Shown here one piece after another: positions 43,753-53,120 of a stretch of 64,000 nucleotides of DNA (position 1 is its first letter; each line of letters opens with the position of its first letter). This stretch comes from Synechococcus sp. C9 (GTDB taxonomy: Bacteria > Cyanobacteriota > Cyanobacteriia > Gloeomargaritales > Gloeomargaritaceae), in contig NZ_JALAAD010000001.1 of assembly GCF_022984075.1 (NCBI RefSeq), forward strand, positions 1,468,455 through 1,532,454, written 5' to 3'. The notes under the pieces are model-generated. The model did no database searches, was not told the DNA's origin, and saw only the letters and a program-made list of their open reading frames with translations. A program made the translations under genes and the position numbers.

Positions 43753-44388
43753 GTGCCCGCCCGGGAACCTTGGCCAGGGCTGGTGCTGTACCACCTGTTC
43801 AAGTGGCCGGTGGTGGCTCCCACCTTTTGGTGGTATCTGCGGGGGCGGGTGGAGGGATTCGAGTATGTGCCCCGGCGGGGGGCTTTTGTGGCCGTATGTA
43901 ATCACGCCAGCGATTTTGACCCCCCCCTCGTCTCCTGCGCCCTGGGTCGTCCGGTAGCCTACATGGCCAAGGCGGAACTTTTTCAGGTGCCAGTGCTGGC
44001 GACCCTCATTCGTTGGTACGGGGCGTTTCCTGTCCAGCGGGGCACTTCCGACCGACAGGCGATCCAGGCGGCCTTGACCGCTCTGCGCCAGGGCTGGGCA
44101 ACGGGCATTTTTTTATCCGGCACCCGCACCCCCGATGGCCGGGTCACGGAACCCAAATTGGGAGCAGCCCTGATTGCGGCCAAAGCCCAGGTTCCCCTCC
44201 TGCCGGTGATGCTCTGGGGCACCCAACACATTCGCCCCCCCGGTTGCCGTTGGCCCCGCTCCACCCCCGTCACCATCCGCATTGCCCCCCCGGTGGCTCC
44301 CCCAGCCGATACCCAGCGGGAACACCTCACCCAAGTCACCTGGGACTGTTGCCGGATTTTGAACCAACTGCACGACCAGGGACGTTAA
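43753..44388 (+). CDS. 1-acyl-glycerol-3-phosphate acyltransferase-like protein (PlsC family)
   Basis: Predicted protein of 211 aa with a GTG start 3 nt after the TPR gene. Motif I NHASDFDP (HX4D) and motif II (VQRGTSDRQAI) are present. Motif III, normally FPEGTRS, reads FLSGTRTPDG, losing the Glu that contacts the phosphate substrate. The LPVMLWGTQ segment is motif IV-like. It therefore belongs to the family, but its acceptor may differ from lysophosphatidate. Its last 4 bases overlap a convergent small membrane-protein gene. Confidence 0.85.
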   Translation: MPAREPWPGLVLYHLFKWPVVAPTFWWYLRGRVEGFEYVPRRGAFVAVCNHASDFDPPLVSCALGRPVAYMAKAELFQVPVLATLIRWYGAFPVQRGTSDRQAIQAALTALRQGWATGIFLSGTRTPDGRVTEPKLGAALIAAKAQVPLLPVMLWGTQHIRPPGCRWPRSTPVTIRIAPPVAPPADTQREHLTQVTWDCCRILNQLHDQGR

Positions 44389-44621
44389 TCCTGCCGCCGG
44401 TTCTGCCACCAATTCCGGGCCCCCGTGACCAACGCCCCCAGCATCAACAGCCCAATCGCCGGTTGCCACAGGGGTTGCCAGAGCCACAGCCAGCCCTGCC
44501 ACAGCCCCGGCCAGGTGTCCCGGCTCAACAGAGCCACCCCAAACCCGGCAAACCCCACCAATACCAGGAAAAAATTCAGCATCAGCAGGGTATTCAGCCA
44601 CCCCTGGGAACGCTCAAGCAT
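44385..44621 (-). CDS. Small two-helix membrane protein, unknown function
   Basis: Predicted protein of 78 aa with two hydrophobic segments ([20 protein letters not shown] and [17 protein letters not shown]) around a Trp-rich loop ([17 protein letters not shown]) and a basic tail ([10 protein letters not shown]). It overlaps the end of glgB by 8 nt on the same strand and plsC by 4 nt convergently. The tight packing supports a real gene, probably translated together with glgB. No function is known to me. Confidence 0.65.
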   Translation of the reverse strand: MLERSQGWLNTLLMLNFFLVLVGFAGFGVALLSRDTWPGLWQGWLWLWQPLWQPAIGLLMLGALVTGARNWWQNRRQD

Positions 44622-46896
44622 CCCCGGACACCCCCTGGGACTTCTGCCGGTCGAGCTTGAAGACCATCACCCCCAAGGGCGGCAAACACAAATCCAGAGA
44701 ACAGGGTCGCCCGTGATAGCCCCATTCATCCGTCCATTTGCCCCCCAAATTCCCCATATTAGAGCCGCCAAATTCCCGGGCATCGCTGTTAAATAACTCC
44801 CGATAAAAACCCGGTTCCGGCACCCCAATCCGGTAGTGGGCGTGGGGTTGGGGCGTGAAATTGCACACCACAATTAAATAATTGCTCCGGTCTTTGTCGT
44901 AGCGAATATAGGACACCACACTATGGCGATTGTCCGCACAATCAATCCACTCAAATCCATCCAAGGTGAAATCCTGCGTGTAAAGTGCCGGCTCCTGGCG
45001 GTATAAATGGATTAAACTCGTGAGATAGTGCTTCAAGGTTTGATGGCGTTCATACTGGAGCAAATGCCACTCCAAATCCCCCCACACATTCCATTCCTGC
45101 CACTGCCCAAACTCCATGCCCATAAATAGGGTTTTCTTCCCCGGATGGGTGAACATATAGGCAAATAAAGCCCGCATATTGGCAAATTTTTGCCACTCAT
45201 CCCCCGGCATTTTGGACAACAAACTGGCCTTGCCATGCACTACCTCATCGTGGGAAAGGGCCAGCATAAAATTCTCGCTAAACGCATACCAAATGCCAAA
45301 GGTGATATTGTTTTGGTGGAATTGACGAAACCAGGGGTCCATGCGGAAATAATCCAGGGTATCGTGCATCCAACCCATGTTCCATTTCAGATTAAAACCC
45401 AATCCCCCCACATAGGTCGGCCAGGACACCATCGGCCAAGCCGTAGATTCTTCGGCAATGGATAAAATGCCAGGGAAATAACTAAAAATCACGTGGTTTA
45501 CCTGGCGCAAAAAATCCACCGCTTCAATGTGTTCCCTGCCCCCATATTGATTGGTGACCCATTCCCCTTCCCGGCGACCGTAGTCCAAATAAATCATCGA
45601 AGCCACCGCATCCACCCGAATCCCATCAATGTGGTATTTATCAAACCAAAATAGGGCATTGGCGACCAGGAAATTTCGCACCTCCGGGCGGCCATAATCA
45701 AAGACCAAGGTGCCCCATTCCTTGTGTTCGCCCTTGCGGGGGTCGCTGTATTCGTAGAGGTGCGTCCCATCAAAAAAGGCCAACCCATGCCCATCTTTCG
45801 GGAAGTGCCCCGGCACCCAATCCACAATCACCCCAATGCCATTTTGGTGACATTGATCCACAAAATACATGAAATCCTGGGGAGAACCATAACGGGATGT
45901 CGCCGCATAATAACTCACCACCTGATAGCCCCAGGAACCATCAAAAGGATAGTCCGCCACCGGCAGTAATTCCACATGGGTAAAACCCATTGCTTTCACA
46001 TAGGGAATCAGTTCATGGGCCAATTCCCGATAGGTCAAATAACGGGCACCTGGGTTCCATTCAGAAACAGCCACAGGCTCGGTTTGATCCGGTGTCGGTG
46101 TATCAAACGCCCGGTGTAACCAGGAACCCAAATGCACCTCATAAACCGCAATCGGTTGGGTCAAGGCATCCTGGTGCCGCCGCTGTTCCAACCAGTCCTG
46201 ATCCCCCCAGGTGTAGCGGTCTAAATCCGTGACAATGGAAGCGGTTTTCGGGCGGACTTCCTGCCGGAAACTAAAGGGGTCGGATTTTTCGTAAATATGC
46301 CCTTCCCAATTTTTGATTTCGTATTTATAAGCCGTGCCTTCATGCAACTCCGGGATGAACAATTCCCAAATGCCCGTATGGCCTTTCCGCATCTGGTGGA
46401 GCCGCCCATCCCAACCATTAAAATCCCCAATCACGGAAACGTTGCGAGCATTGGGTGCCCAGACCGCAAAATACACCCCACTCACCCCATCCATGACCGT
46501 CAGATGGCTCCCCAACTTTTCATAAATCCGGTGATGATTGCCCTCCCCAAATAGGTGCAGGTCAAAATCCGTCAATTTCGGGGTTTTGAAACAGTAGGGG
46601 TCATAGAAAACCCGCTCCCGTTCCCCCTCCTTCACCCGGAGTTGGTAATTGGGCAAATCCGCCATTGGCAACAAACATTCAAACAGATGGGGGTCCTGCT
46701 TGGGGGTCATGGGAAATTCCTGCCGCAGGGTCGGGCAAACCACCCAAGCCGCCTCCGCATGGGGCAGATAGGCCCGGATATGCCATTGGGTCTGCCCGTC
46801 GCACTCCACCGGATGGGGGCCGAGCACCGCAAAGGGGTCATGGTGCTGGTTGCGGACCAACAAATCCACTTGCTCTTGACTCAGAAGTAGGGTCAT
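44614..46896 (-). CDS. glgB: 1,4-alpha-glucan branching enzyme
   Basis: Predicted protein of 760 aa, introducing alpha-1,6 branches into glycogen. It has the N-terminal carbohydrate-binding part (DPFAVLGPH), a CBM48 domain around [20 protein letters not shown], and the GH13 barrel: [29 protein letters not shown] with the nucleophile Asp, IAEESTAWP with the acid/base Glu, and [10 protein letters not shown] with the transition-state Asp. Length is typical. It is divergent from the COP23 gene, with 215 nt between them. Confidence 0.96.
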   Translation of the reverse strand: MTLLLSQEQVDLLVRNQHHDPFAVLGPHPVECDGQTQWHIRAYLPHAEAAWVVCPTLRQEFPMTPKQDPHLFECLLPMADLPNYQLRVKEGERERVFYDPYCFKTPKLTDFDLHLFGEGNHHRIYEKLGSHLTVMDGVSGVYFAVWAPNARNVSVIGDFNGWDGRLHQMRKGHTGIWELFIPELHEGTAYKYEIKNWEGHIYEKSDPFSFRQEVRPKTASIVTDLDRYTWGDQDWLEQRRHQDALTQPIAVYEVHLGSWLHRAFDTPTPDQTEPVAVSEWNPGARYLTYRELAHELIPYVKAMGFTHVELLPVADYPFDGSWGYQVVSYYAATSRYGSPQDFMYFVDQCHQNGIGVIVDWVPGHFPKDGHGLAFFDGTHLYEYSDPRKGEHKEWGTLVFDYGRPEVRNFLVANALFWFDKYHIDGIRVDAVASMIYLDYGRREGEWVTNQYGGREHIEAVDFLRQVNHVIFSYFPGILSIAEESTAWPMVSWPTYVGGLGFNLKWNMGWMHDTLDYFRMDPWFRQFHQNNITFGIWYAFSENFMLALSHDEVVHGKASLLSKMPGDEWQKFANMRALFAYMFTHPGKKTLFMGMEFGQWQEWNVWGDLEWHLLQYERHQTLKHYLTSLIHLYRQEPALYTQDFTLDGFEWIDCADNRHSVVSYIRYDKDRSNYLIVVCNFTPQPHAHYRIGVPEPGFYRELFNSDAREFGGSNMGNLGGKWTDEWGYHGRPCSLDLCLPPLGVMVFKLDRQKSQGVSGDA

Positions 46897-47111
46897 GTAA
46901 AAGCCAACGCCTCAAAATCGGGTTTAAATCCATAGAAACTTGGGAAATGCTACCAAATCCCCGCCCTTTCAGGGTACCGGAACTGTTCCCCTGGTGATCC
47001 GTCTGGGGGAGTAGGGGTGATCCACCGCCCCCAGGGCAAGGGCATCCTGCCTTTAGAATAGGGTCAGCGGTGCCACAGTTGACGATCAAAACCGTTGGAG
47101 GTCTGAAATTT

Positions 47112-47633
47112 ATGTGGAGTACACACCATTTACGGGGTGGGTTGGTCGGTTTGGCTTTGTTGGTCGGGACAGCGAGTTTTGCCCCTGGGGCACAGGCCAA
47201 CCCCAAAAAACTGAGTTTTTACTGCGGCACCAGCCAAGGTTCCCCGGCGACTTTGGCCAAATCCGGCAGTCGGGTCGTGCCGATCATCCGTTGGAGTTCC
47301 GATGCCTTTAGCGACAGCGGCTTTTCCCCCGAACGCCGGTGCCAAGAGGTGTCCAAACGCTTCCAAACCTACTACGACGATGGCAGTTTGAGTTTCATTA
47401 CCACCGGGCGGATGAACGGCCAGAACGTGGTCTGTGTGGCCCGGAGCCATGGGGGTCCCTGCGCGGGGTTACTCTTTACCCTCAAACCTGGCGCCAACCC
47501 CACCCAAGCCATCAACCAGTTGTTCAACATCCGCACCCGTGCCTCCGGCCCGCTCAACGAAACCACCGCCCGTCCCTACATTGACTTCGAGGAATTTCTC
47601 ACCGGCGACGACACCCCCGAACCCACCCCGTAA
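47112..47633 (+). CDS. COP23-domain secreted protein
   Basis: Predicted protein of 173 aa. ATG 47112 follows TTGGAGG; the longer frame from 47070 is less likely. The signal peptide ends near GAQA. The COP23 pattern (circadian oscillating polypeptide, first described in Cyanothece) is visible: FYCGTSQGSPATL, VPIIRWSS, ERRCQEVSKRFQTYYDDGSL, VVCVARSHGGPCAGLLFTL, with conserved cysteines. The role is unknown. It lies 3 nt before a trypsin-like protease gene, a pairing that suggests joint function. Confidence 0.88.
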   Translation: MWSTHHLRGGLVGLALLVGTASFAPGAQANPKKLSFYCGTSQGSPATLAKSGSRVVPIIRWSSDAFSDSGFSPERRCQEVSKRFQTYYDDGSLSFITTGRMNGQNVVCVARSHGGPCAGLLFTLKPGANPTQAINQLFNIRTRASGPLNETTARPYIDFEEFLTGDDTPEPTP

Positions 47634-47636
47634 CCC

Positions 47637-48422
47637 TTGAAATTTTCCATCCGCTGGCTGGGACTGTTGGGGGTCGCCCTCCTGGCAGGTCTCGGGCTGT
47701 GGGAATGGTACCTGGCCCGTCCCCGTCGCCCAGCCGTACCCCAGTTGTCAGAAGCCCTGCTCAACCGCCTCGCCCGTAGCGTCACCGTCAAGGTACTGGT
47801 GGGACAAAATTGGGGTTCCGGGGTATTAGTCGCTCGGCAAGGGCAAACCTACACCCTGGTCACCAATCACCATGTCCTGGAGGGGGACAGCCGGGCCACC
47901 ACCTACCAAGTGCGTACCCCCGATGGCCGCCTGCACCCCGTCCAAACCCCCGCCCGCATTGCCCCCAACGGAGCGGATGTGGCCGCCCTGCGCTTCACCA
48001 GCGACCAGCCCTATCCCGTCCTCTGTAGCCAACCCCAACTACCGGCGGTGGGTGACCCGGTATTTGCCGCAGGGTTCCCCTTTCCCACCGAGGGACAAGC
48101 CGACCCTGGTTTGGTCTTTACCACGGGACAGGTACAGCTGATTTTGCCCCAATCCCTGGAGGGCGGCTACCGGCTGGGCTACACCAACCCGATTGAGAAA
48201 GGCATGAGCGGCGGCCCGGTTTTGAATCGCCATGGCCGTTTGGTGGGCTTGAATGGGGTACACCAAAACCCCCTCTGGGGCGACCCCTACCGTTACGCCA
48301 GCGGTGCGGTGCCCCCCCCGGAACTGCGCGCGCAACTGGGGGATTACAGTTGGGCCATCCCCGTCCTGCAGGTGTGGCAAGGCTTGGGAATGACCGCTCC
48401 CCCCTGCCCAGAAACGCCATGA
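47637..48422 (+). CDS. Membrane-anchored trypsin-like serine protease
   Basis: Predicted protein of 261 aa with a TTG start (no nearby ATG or GTG fits), an N-terminal membrane anchor (WLGLLGVALLAGLGLWEW) and a chymotrypsin-fold domain. The catalytic triad is visible: His in VTNHHVLEGD, Asp in NGADVAALRF and Ser in EKGMSGGPVLNRHGRLVG. There is no PDZ domain. It should face the periplasm or lumen. It is probably co-translated with the COP23 gene, and psbO follows 58 nt later. Confidence 0.85.
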   Translation: MKFSIRWLGLLGVALLAGLGLWEWYLARPRRPAVPQLSEALLNRLARSVTVKVLVGQNWGSGVLVARQGQTYTLVTNHHVLEGDSRATTYQVRTPDGRLHPVQTPARIAPNGADVAALRFTSDQPYPVLCSQPQLPAVGDPVFAAGFPFPTEGQADPGLVFTTGQVQLILPQSLEGGYRLGYTNPIEKGMSGGPVLNRHGRLVGLNGVHQNPLWGDPYRYASGAVPPPELRAQLGDYSWAIPVLQVWQGLGMTAPPCPETP

Positions 48423-48480
48423 CCCCCCCCCGTTCACGGTAAAATAAGGTGCCACGTCTGTTGTGTTGTTGAGGTTGGTT

Positions 48481-49332
48481 ATGGGGTATCGTGCATTACT
48501 CGCTGTATTGCTCATGTGCTGTCTGACTCTGGTTACTGCCTGTGCCCCAGCCGTGGGCACCACCGCCGAAGGGCTGACCTATGACCAGATCAAGAGTCTC
48601 TCCTACGACCAGGTGAAGGGAACGGGTTTAGCCAACAAATGTCCCCAGCTCAGTGATTTCGCCCGAGGCTCCCTCAGCCTCAACCCGGAGCAAAAGTATC
48701 GGATCACCGATTTGTGTTTGGAACCCACCAGTTATTTCGTTAAGGAAGAACCGGTCAATAAACGTCAGGAAGCCACCTTTGTCCCCGCCAAACTCCTGAC
48801 CCGCGCCACCTCCTCGATTGATGCGGTGGAGGCGGATTTGGAAGTTGCCCCGGATGGGGTGCTGACCCTGAAGGAAAAAGATGGCATTGATTTCCAAGCC
48901 ATCACTGTGCAGTTGCCCGGGGGGGAGCGGGTGCCCTTCCTGTTCACCATCAAGGAATTGGTGGCGAAAACCCCACCCGGCCCAACGGTGATCAACACCT
49001 CCACGGATTTTTCCGGTACCTTCCAGGTACCCTCCTACCGCTCGGCCCTGTTTCTGGACCCCAAGGGACGGGGGTTAGCCACGGGCTATGACAATGCGGT
49101 GGCTTTGCCTGCCCAAGCGGACGATGCCCGGTTGGGGGGTGCCAATGTCAAGACCGTAGAAATCGAGGCAGGCCATTTATCCCTCCAGGTCGCCCAGGTG
49201 GACGGCAGTACGGGGGAAATCGCTGGCACCTTTGAGAGTGAACAACCCTCGGATACGGATTTGGGTGCCCGGGAACCCCTGGATGTGAAAATTCGGGGCA
49301 TCTTCTACGCCCGGGTACGCCCCGCCGCCTGA
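48481..49332 (+). CDS. psbO: Photosystem II manganese-stabilizing protein PsbO
   Basis: Predicted protein of 283 aa from MGYRALLAVLLMCC, with a lumenal signal peptide that carries Cys at LVTACAPA. The mature part has the PsbO signature LTYDQIKSLSYDQVKGTGLANKCP, the disulfide-forming Cys pair (NKCP and TDLCLEP), and the beta-barrel segments FQVPSYRSALFLDPKGRGLATGYDNA. It stabilises the oxygen-evolving manganese cluster. TAAAAT about 40 nt upstream may be the -10. An in-frame TTG start at 48463 is not favoured. Confidence 0.96.
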   Translation: MGYRALLAVLLMCCLTLVTACAPAVGTTAEGLTYDQIKSLSYDQVKGTGLANKCPQLSDFARGSLSLNPEQKYRITDLCLEPTSYFVKEEPVNKRQEATFVPAKLLTRATSSIDAVEADLEVAPDGVLTLKEKDGIDFQAITVQLPGGERVPFLFTIKELVAKTPPGPTVINTSTDFSGTFQVPSYRSALFLDPKGRGLATGYDNAVALPAQADDARLGGANVKTVEIEAGHLSLQVAQVDGSTGEIAGTFESEQPSDTDLGAREPLDVKIRGIFYARVRPAA

Positions 49333-49414
49333 CCCCGGCTACCCCTTCTCGGTGACAATACGGTTGCCAACCGGGAGGGGGCTTGCTATGTTTAGATTTG
49401 GTAATTAATCGGTC

Positions 49415-50248
49415 ATGGCTCCTGTTCCATCCTCCCCCAAACCTATGCCTCTGATGGTCAATCCGCCTTCGGAACGCCGTGATGGTCAGGTGAATGACCT
49501 CAAACACCAGTCCCTTGCCTGGTTAAAATCCTATCGAGCCACGGGTGATATTGAGTTGCGGAACCGTCTGGTTCAGTCCAATTTAGGGTTGGTACGGCAG
49601 GAAGCCCATCGTTGCCACCACTGCTCTGGGGAGCCTTTTGAGGACTTGATGCAGGTGGGGACTTTGGGGCTGATTCAGGCGATTGAGCGGTTTGATCTGG
49701 AGCGGGGGGTGGCCTTCAGTAGTTTTGCCCTGCCCTATGTGCGGGGTGCCATGCAACACTACCTGCGGGATCAATCCCCTACCGTGCGTTTACCCCGGCG
49801 GTGGCAGGAATTGTACCAACGGGCGACCCAGTGGATCAGCCAGTGGCGGCAGACCCAGGGGCGGGAACCCACCACCCAGGAATTGGCCGCCGGGTTAGGG
49901 ATTTCGGTACAGGAATGCCAGGAAGCCCAGCTGGCGTGGCAAAACCAGTCCCTGGTCAGTTTGGATATGTGCGTGGGGGATGAGGAAGGCCGTCCCCTGT
50001 CCCTGGGCGAGCAGATTTGTGACCCAGAGTACCGCAGTTTCCAACTGGCGCAGGAAGACCGCCTGCATCTGGAACAGTGTTTACTGCGTTTGGAAAGCCG
50101 CACCCGGGAAATTTTGGAGTTTGTGTTTCTCCACGAATTTACCCAAAAAGAGGTGGCGGATTCCCTGAAAGTCAGCGTGGTGACCGTTTCCCGGCACCTG
50201 AAAAAAGGGCTGAAACGACTCCAGGAATTATTAACAGAAGCAGGGTGA
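49415..50248 (+). CDS. sigF: RNA polymerase group 3 sigma factor (SigF type)
   Basis: Predicted protein of 277 aa. Region 2 reads NRLVQSNLGLVRQEAHR, EDLMQVGTLGLIQAIERFD and FSSFALPYVRGAMQHYLRD. Region 3 reads PTTQELAAGLGISVQECQ, and region 4 RTREILEFVFLHEFTQKEVADSLKVSVVTVSRH. Similarity to SigB/SigF-type factors and its presence in a cyanobacterium indicate SigF, which in Synechocystis controls pilus and surface genes. The first 25 residues are Pro-rich and could be a start-site over-extension. The stop overlaps the ROK start. Confidence 0.9.
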   Translation: MAPVPSSPKPMPLMVNPPSERRDGQVNDLKHQSLAWLKSYRATGDIELRNRLVQSNLGLVRQEAHRCHHCSGEPFEDLMQVGTLGLIQAIERFDLERGVAFSSFALPYVRGAMQHYLRDQSPTVRLPRRWQELYQRATQWISQWRQTQGREPTTQELAAGLGISVQECQEAQLAWQNQSLVSLDMCVGDEEGRPLSLGEQICDPEYRSFQLAQEDRLHLEQCLLRLESRTREILEFVFLHEFTQKEVADSLKVSVVTVSRHLKKGLKRLQELLTEAG

Positions 50249-51222
50249 CTGACCCGGATAGCTGGGTTTTGGCGGTGGATTTAGGCGGCACTCGCCTCCG
50301 TATGGCTGTGGTGACCCCTAGCGGAGAGTTTCTTTACCAGGAACAACACCCCACCCCCAAGACCCGCCCGGACATTTTGGCGCAGATGTGGGCATTGCTT
50401 GACCGGGCTAAGGACTGGGCAACGGCGCAGGGCAAAGGGTTAAGGGGAATTGGCATCAGCACCGGCGGCCGGGTGGACTTTGAACGGGGGGAAGTGGTGG
50501 ATGCGACCGCCCTCCTCCCGGATTGGCGCAGGGTACCCCTACGGGATTTGACCGTGCGGCACCTAGGTCTGCCCACCTGGGTGGATAACGATGGCAACTG
50601 CGCCGCCCTGGGGGAATTGTGGTTTGGAGCGGGGCGGGATTGTCGGCATTTTCTCAGCGTGGTGGTGGGCACGGGCATCGGCGGGGGGGTGGTCCTCGAC
50701 CGGCAAGTGCTCCGGGGTGTCGCTGGCATCGCCGGAGAACTGGGGCATATCAGCGTGGATTACCAAGGGCCGGTATGCACCTGCGGCAACTGGGGTTGTG
50801 TGGAACTGTTTGCTTCCGGGTCAGGCTTGGCGAATTTGGCGCAAACCCTCTGGGAAGCGGGTGTATTACAATTTACGCATAAAACCATTACATCAGCAAC
50901 GGACATTACCGCCCGGGAGGTGGGGGAAGCGGCTCGGTTGGGGAATCCGGTGGCGCAGGATTTGATCCAGCGGGCGGGGCGGATTTTGGGCACGGCGTTG
51001 ACCAGTCTGCTCCACACCCTCAACCCGGAGCGGGTGATTGTGGGCGGCACGGTTTTAGACCTGGGGGAGGACTACTGGCAACCCCTGGTCAGCACGGTGA
51101 GGTCACGGGCGATGGCTCCGGTGCCCCTGGTGCGTTCCCCCTTGCGGGAAGCGGGGTTACTGGGAGCGGCGGCGTTGGTGTGGCAAAACGGTGTATCTGC
51201 GGGCATCCAACCGCCCCAATGA
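50245..51222 (+). CDS. ROK-family sugar kinase (glucokinase-like)
   Basis: Predicted protein of 325 aa starting at GTG 50245, which overlaps the sigF stop (GTGA). It has the actin-like ATPase fold: phosphate loop LAVDLGGTRLRMA, GIGISTGGRVDFERG, catalytic Asp in WVDNDGNCAALGE and VVGTGIGGGVVLD, and the ROK zinc motif CTCGNWGCVE. The long overlap of the wider open frame with sigF is a reading-frame shadow. The likely role is cytosolic glucose or N-acetylsugar phosphorylation; the substrate is not fixed. Confidence 0.88.
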   Translation: MTDPDSWVLAVDLGGTRLRMAVVTPSGEFLYQEQHPTPKTRPDILAQMWALLDRAKDWATAQGKGLRGIGISTGGRVDFERGEVVDATALLPDWRRVPLRDLTVRHLGLPTWVDNDGNCAALGELWFGAGRDCRHFLSVVVGTGIGGGVVLDRQVLRGVAGIAGELGHISVDYQGPVCTCGNWGCVELFASGSGLANLAQTLWEAGVLQFTHKTITSATDITAREVGEAARLGNPVAQDLIQRAGRILGTALTSLLHTLNPERVIVGGTVLDLGEDYWQPLVSTVRSRAMAPVPLVRSPLREAGLLGAAALVWQNGVSAGIQPPQ

Positions 51223-51236
51223 TCATAAAAAGAGGT

Positions 51237-51268
51237 ACAAAAAAAGCTGCACCCTAAGGATGCAGCCG
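51237..51268 (-). terminator. Rho-independent terminator for the 59-aa gene (leftward)
   Basis: Stem GCTGCA/TGCAGC (51246-51251 with 51261-51266), flanked on the left by a run of seven A, which is a U run in the leftward transcript. It lies 20 nt past the stop of the small gene at 51287 and directly after the convergent ROK gene. Confidence 0.75.
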
Positions 51269-51286
51269 ACGGCTCGGATGGTTGAC

Positions 51287-51466
51287 TTAGGCTTCCCCAA
51301 ACACTTCCAGATCGTCCGGGTCCACAAAGTGGCAAATGGCATCATCAATACAGATGACCGCCCAGCCAGCGGCATTGATATTCACCAGGGTATAGGGGGC
51401 TTCATCCACGAAAAACCCCTTGTGATTGCGGGTTCCGGGCTTGACTTGCACAGCTTTTCCTTGCAT
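51287..51466 (-). CDS. Small cytosolic protein of 59 aa, unknown function
   Basis: Predicted start ATG 51466, preceded by GGAGGTG, with a terminator directly after the stop: a complete small transcription unit. Sequence begins MQGKAVQVKPGTRNHKGFF and is rich in beta-forming residues (AAGWAVICIDDAICHFVDP), compatible with an SH3- or KOW-like barrel. A longer open frame runs upstream to 51766, but the segment has no gene-like features. On the leftward strand TTGACA is present at 51523-51528 as a possible -35. I do not recognise the family. Confidence 0.7.
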   Translation of the reverse strand: MQGKAVQVKPGTRNHKGFFVDEAPYTLVNINAAGWAVICIDDAICHFVDPDDLEVFGEA

Positions 51467-51711
51467 GGGGCACCTCCAGGAAATAAAAATAAATCGGTTG
51501 AATGTGAGTCCAAGATTAGCATTGTCAATGAAAATCTGGGAATAAAGTTTTCCAAAAAAATCTGACGGATTATCACAGCCCACCCGCCGGTTGTAACGAG
51601 ATTGCAAGGAATACATGAAATTCCCAGCATTTATACCTAAATAAAATCCCGATTTTTGTCCCAATCCCCGGCTGATCCCGGAAATTTTGTCATATTTTTT
51701 AATAAACGCTC

Positions 51712-53094
51712 TCAGGATTCTTTCACCCACACGGTTTTGAGGTTGACAAATTCCAGCAGTCCCCATTCCCCCAATTCCCGCCCGTAGCCGGACTGTTTGA
51801 TGCCGCCGAAGGGGAGGCGGGGGTCGGAGCGCACCATGCCGTTGATAAACACCGAGCCGCTGGCCAGTTCGGTCACCAGCCGTTGTTGTTCCTGGGGGTC
51901 ACGGGTCCAGGCGCTGGCTCCCAATCCGAAGGGGCAGTCGTTCGCCACTTGAATCGCCTGATCTAAATCGGCAACCTCATAAATCAGACCGACGGGGCCA
52001 AAAAATTCGATATGGCGGGCACTGGGGGGCAGGTGGGTGAGCAGGGTGGGGGGGTAGCAATTGCCCTGGCCCGGTGGGATTTGACCACCGCAGAGGAGTT
52101 GGGCACCCTGGTGGAGCATCTCGGTCACCTGGCGATGCAGTTCGTCCCGGAGGGCGGGGGTGGCGAGGGGGCCGAGTTCGGTGGCGGGGTCCAGGGGGTC
52201 GCCGATTGTGAGGGCTTGGAACCGCTCGACCAATTGGGCGGTAAACGTCGGGGCAATGGCCGTATGGAGGATAAACCGTTTGGCGGCAATGCAGGACTGG
52301 CCGTTGTTTAACATACGAGCGGTTACTGCCGTGGTGACAGCGGTTTCCAGGTCGGCACTGGGGAGGACCAGGAAGGGGTCACTGCCCCCCAATTCCAGCA
52401 CGGTTTTTTTCAACGCCCGCCCGGCGGCTGACGCAAAGGCCATCCCCGCCGCTTCGCTCCCCGTCAGGGTGGCGGCCTGGATGCGGGAATCGGCCAACAG
52501 GGGTGCGACCCGGTGTGCCTCGATCAGCAGGGTCTGCATCACCCCCGCAGGAAATCCGGCTTGGGTGACCAATTGTTCAATACCCAGGGCACTTTGGGGC
52601 ACATTCGAGGCGTGTTTGAGCAAAAACCCATTCCCCGCCATCAGGGCCGGTGCCAGCGCACGAAACACCTGCCAAAAGGGAAAATTCCAGGGCATGACCG
52701 CCAGGATCACCCCCAGGGGTTCCCGACGCACCCAGGTTTGGGCCACCGTGCCATCGGGAAGCGTATCCAAGGGCCCAGCCTGATCCTGCAAGAATGCCGC
52801 CCCCTGCTCAGCGTAATACCGACAGACCCAGGCACTTTTGTCCACCTCCGCCAACGCCGCCCGGATGGGTTTGCCCATTTCCAGGGTCATGGTGCGGGCC
52901 CAGGTCTCCCGCTGTTGATGTAATAGGGTTGCCAAACGGTTTAACCCCGCCGCCCGCTGTGGGATTGACCATTGGCGATAGGTGGTAAAGCCCGTTGCCG
53001 CCAGACCGAGTTTTGCCTCTAGTTCCTCGTCGGTCAAGGGCGTAAAGGTTTGTAAAACGCTCCCGTCCCAGGGATTGATACTGGCAATGGCCAT
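51712..53094 (-). CDS. gabD: NAD(P)-dependent succinate-semialdehyde dehydrogenase
   Basis: Predicted protein of 460 aa from MAIASINPWDGSVLQTF. Aldehyde dehydrogenase features are MPWNFPFWQVFRALAPALMAGN, the catalytic Glu in LELGGSDPF and the catalytic Cys in NNGQSCIAAKR. FINGMVRSDPRLPFGGIKQSGYGRELG is typical of the SSADH branch. In cyanobacteria it oxidises succinic semialdehyde in the 2-oxoglutarate/GABA bypasses that complete the TCA cycle. The frame extends 46 codons further upstream, but that part overlaps the gene before it. The substrate call is by family. Confidence 0.88.
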   Translation of the reverse strand: MAIASINPWDGSVLQTFTPLTDEELEAKLGLAATGFTTYRQWSIPQRAAGLNRLATLLHQQRETWARTMTLEMGKPIRAALAEVDKSAWVCRYYAEQGAAFLQDQAGPLDTLPDGTVAQTWVRREPLGVILAVMPWNFPFWQVFRALAPALMAGNGFLLKHASNVPQSALGIEQLVTQAGFPAGVMQTLLIEAHRVAPLLADSRIQAATLTGSEAAGMAFASAAGRALKKTVLELGGSDPFLVLPSADLETAVTTAVTARMLNNGQSCIAAKRFILHTAIAPTFTAQLVERFQALTIGDPLDPATELGPLATPALRDELHRQVTEMLHQGAQLLCGGQIPPGQGNCYPPTLLTHLPPSARHIEFFGPVGLIYEVADLDQAIQVANDCPFGLGASAWTRDPQEQQRLVTELASGSVFINGMVRSDPRLPFGGIKQSGYGRELGEWGLLEFVNLKTVWVKES

Positions 53095-53120
53095 AGCGCC
53101 CCCATCTGTTATGGGTTTCA

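Noticed and set aside
51467-51766. Upstream extension of the 59-aa protein to 159 aa
   Set aside because: The strong GGAGGTG lies at the inner ATG, and the extension overlaps the end of the SSADH gene and lacks protein-like features.
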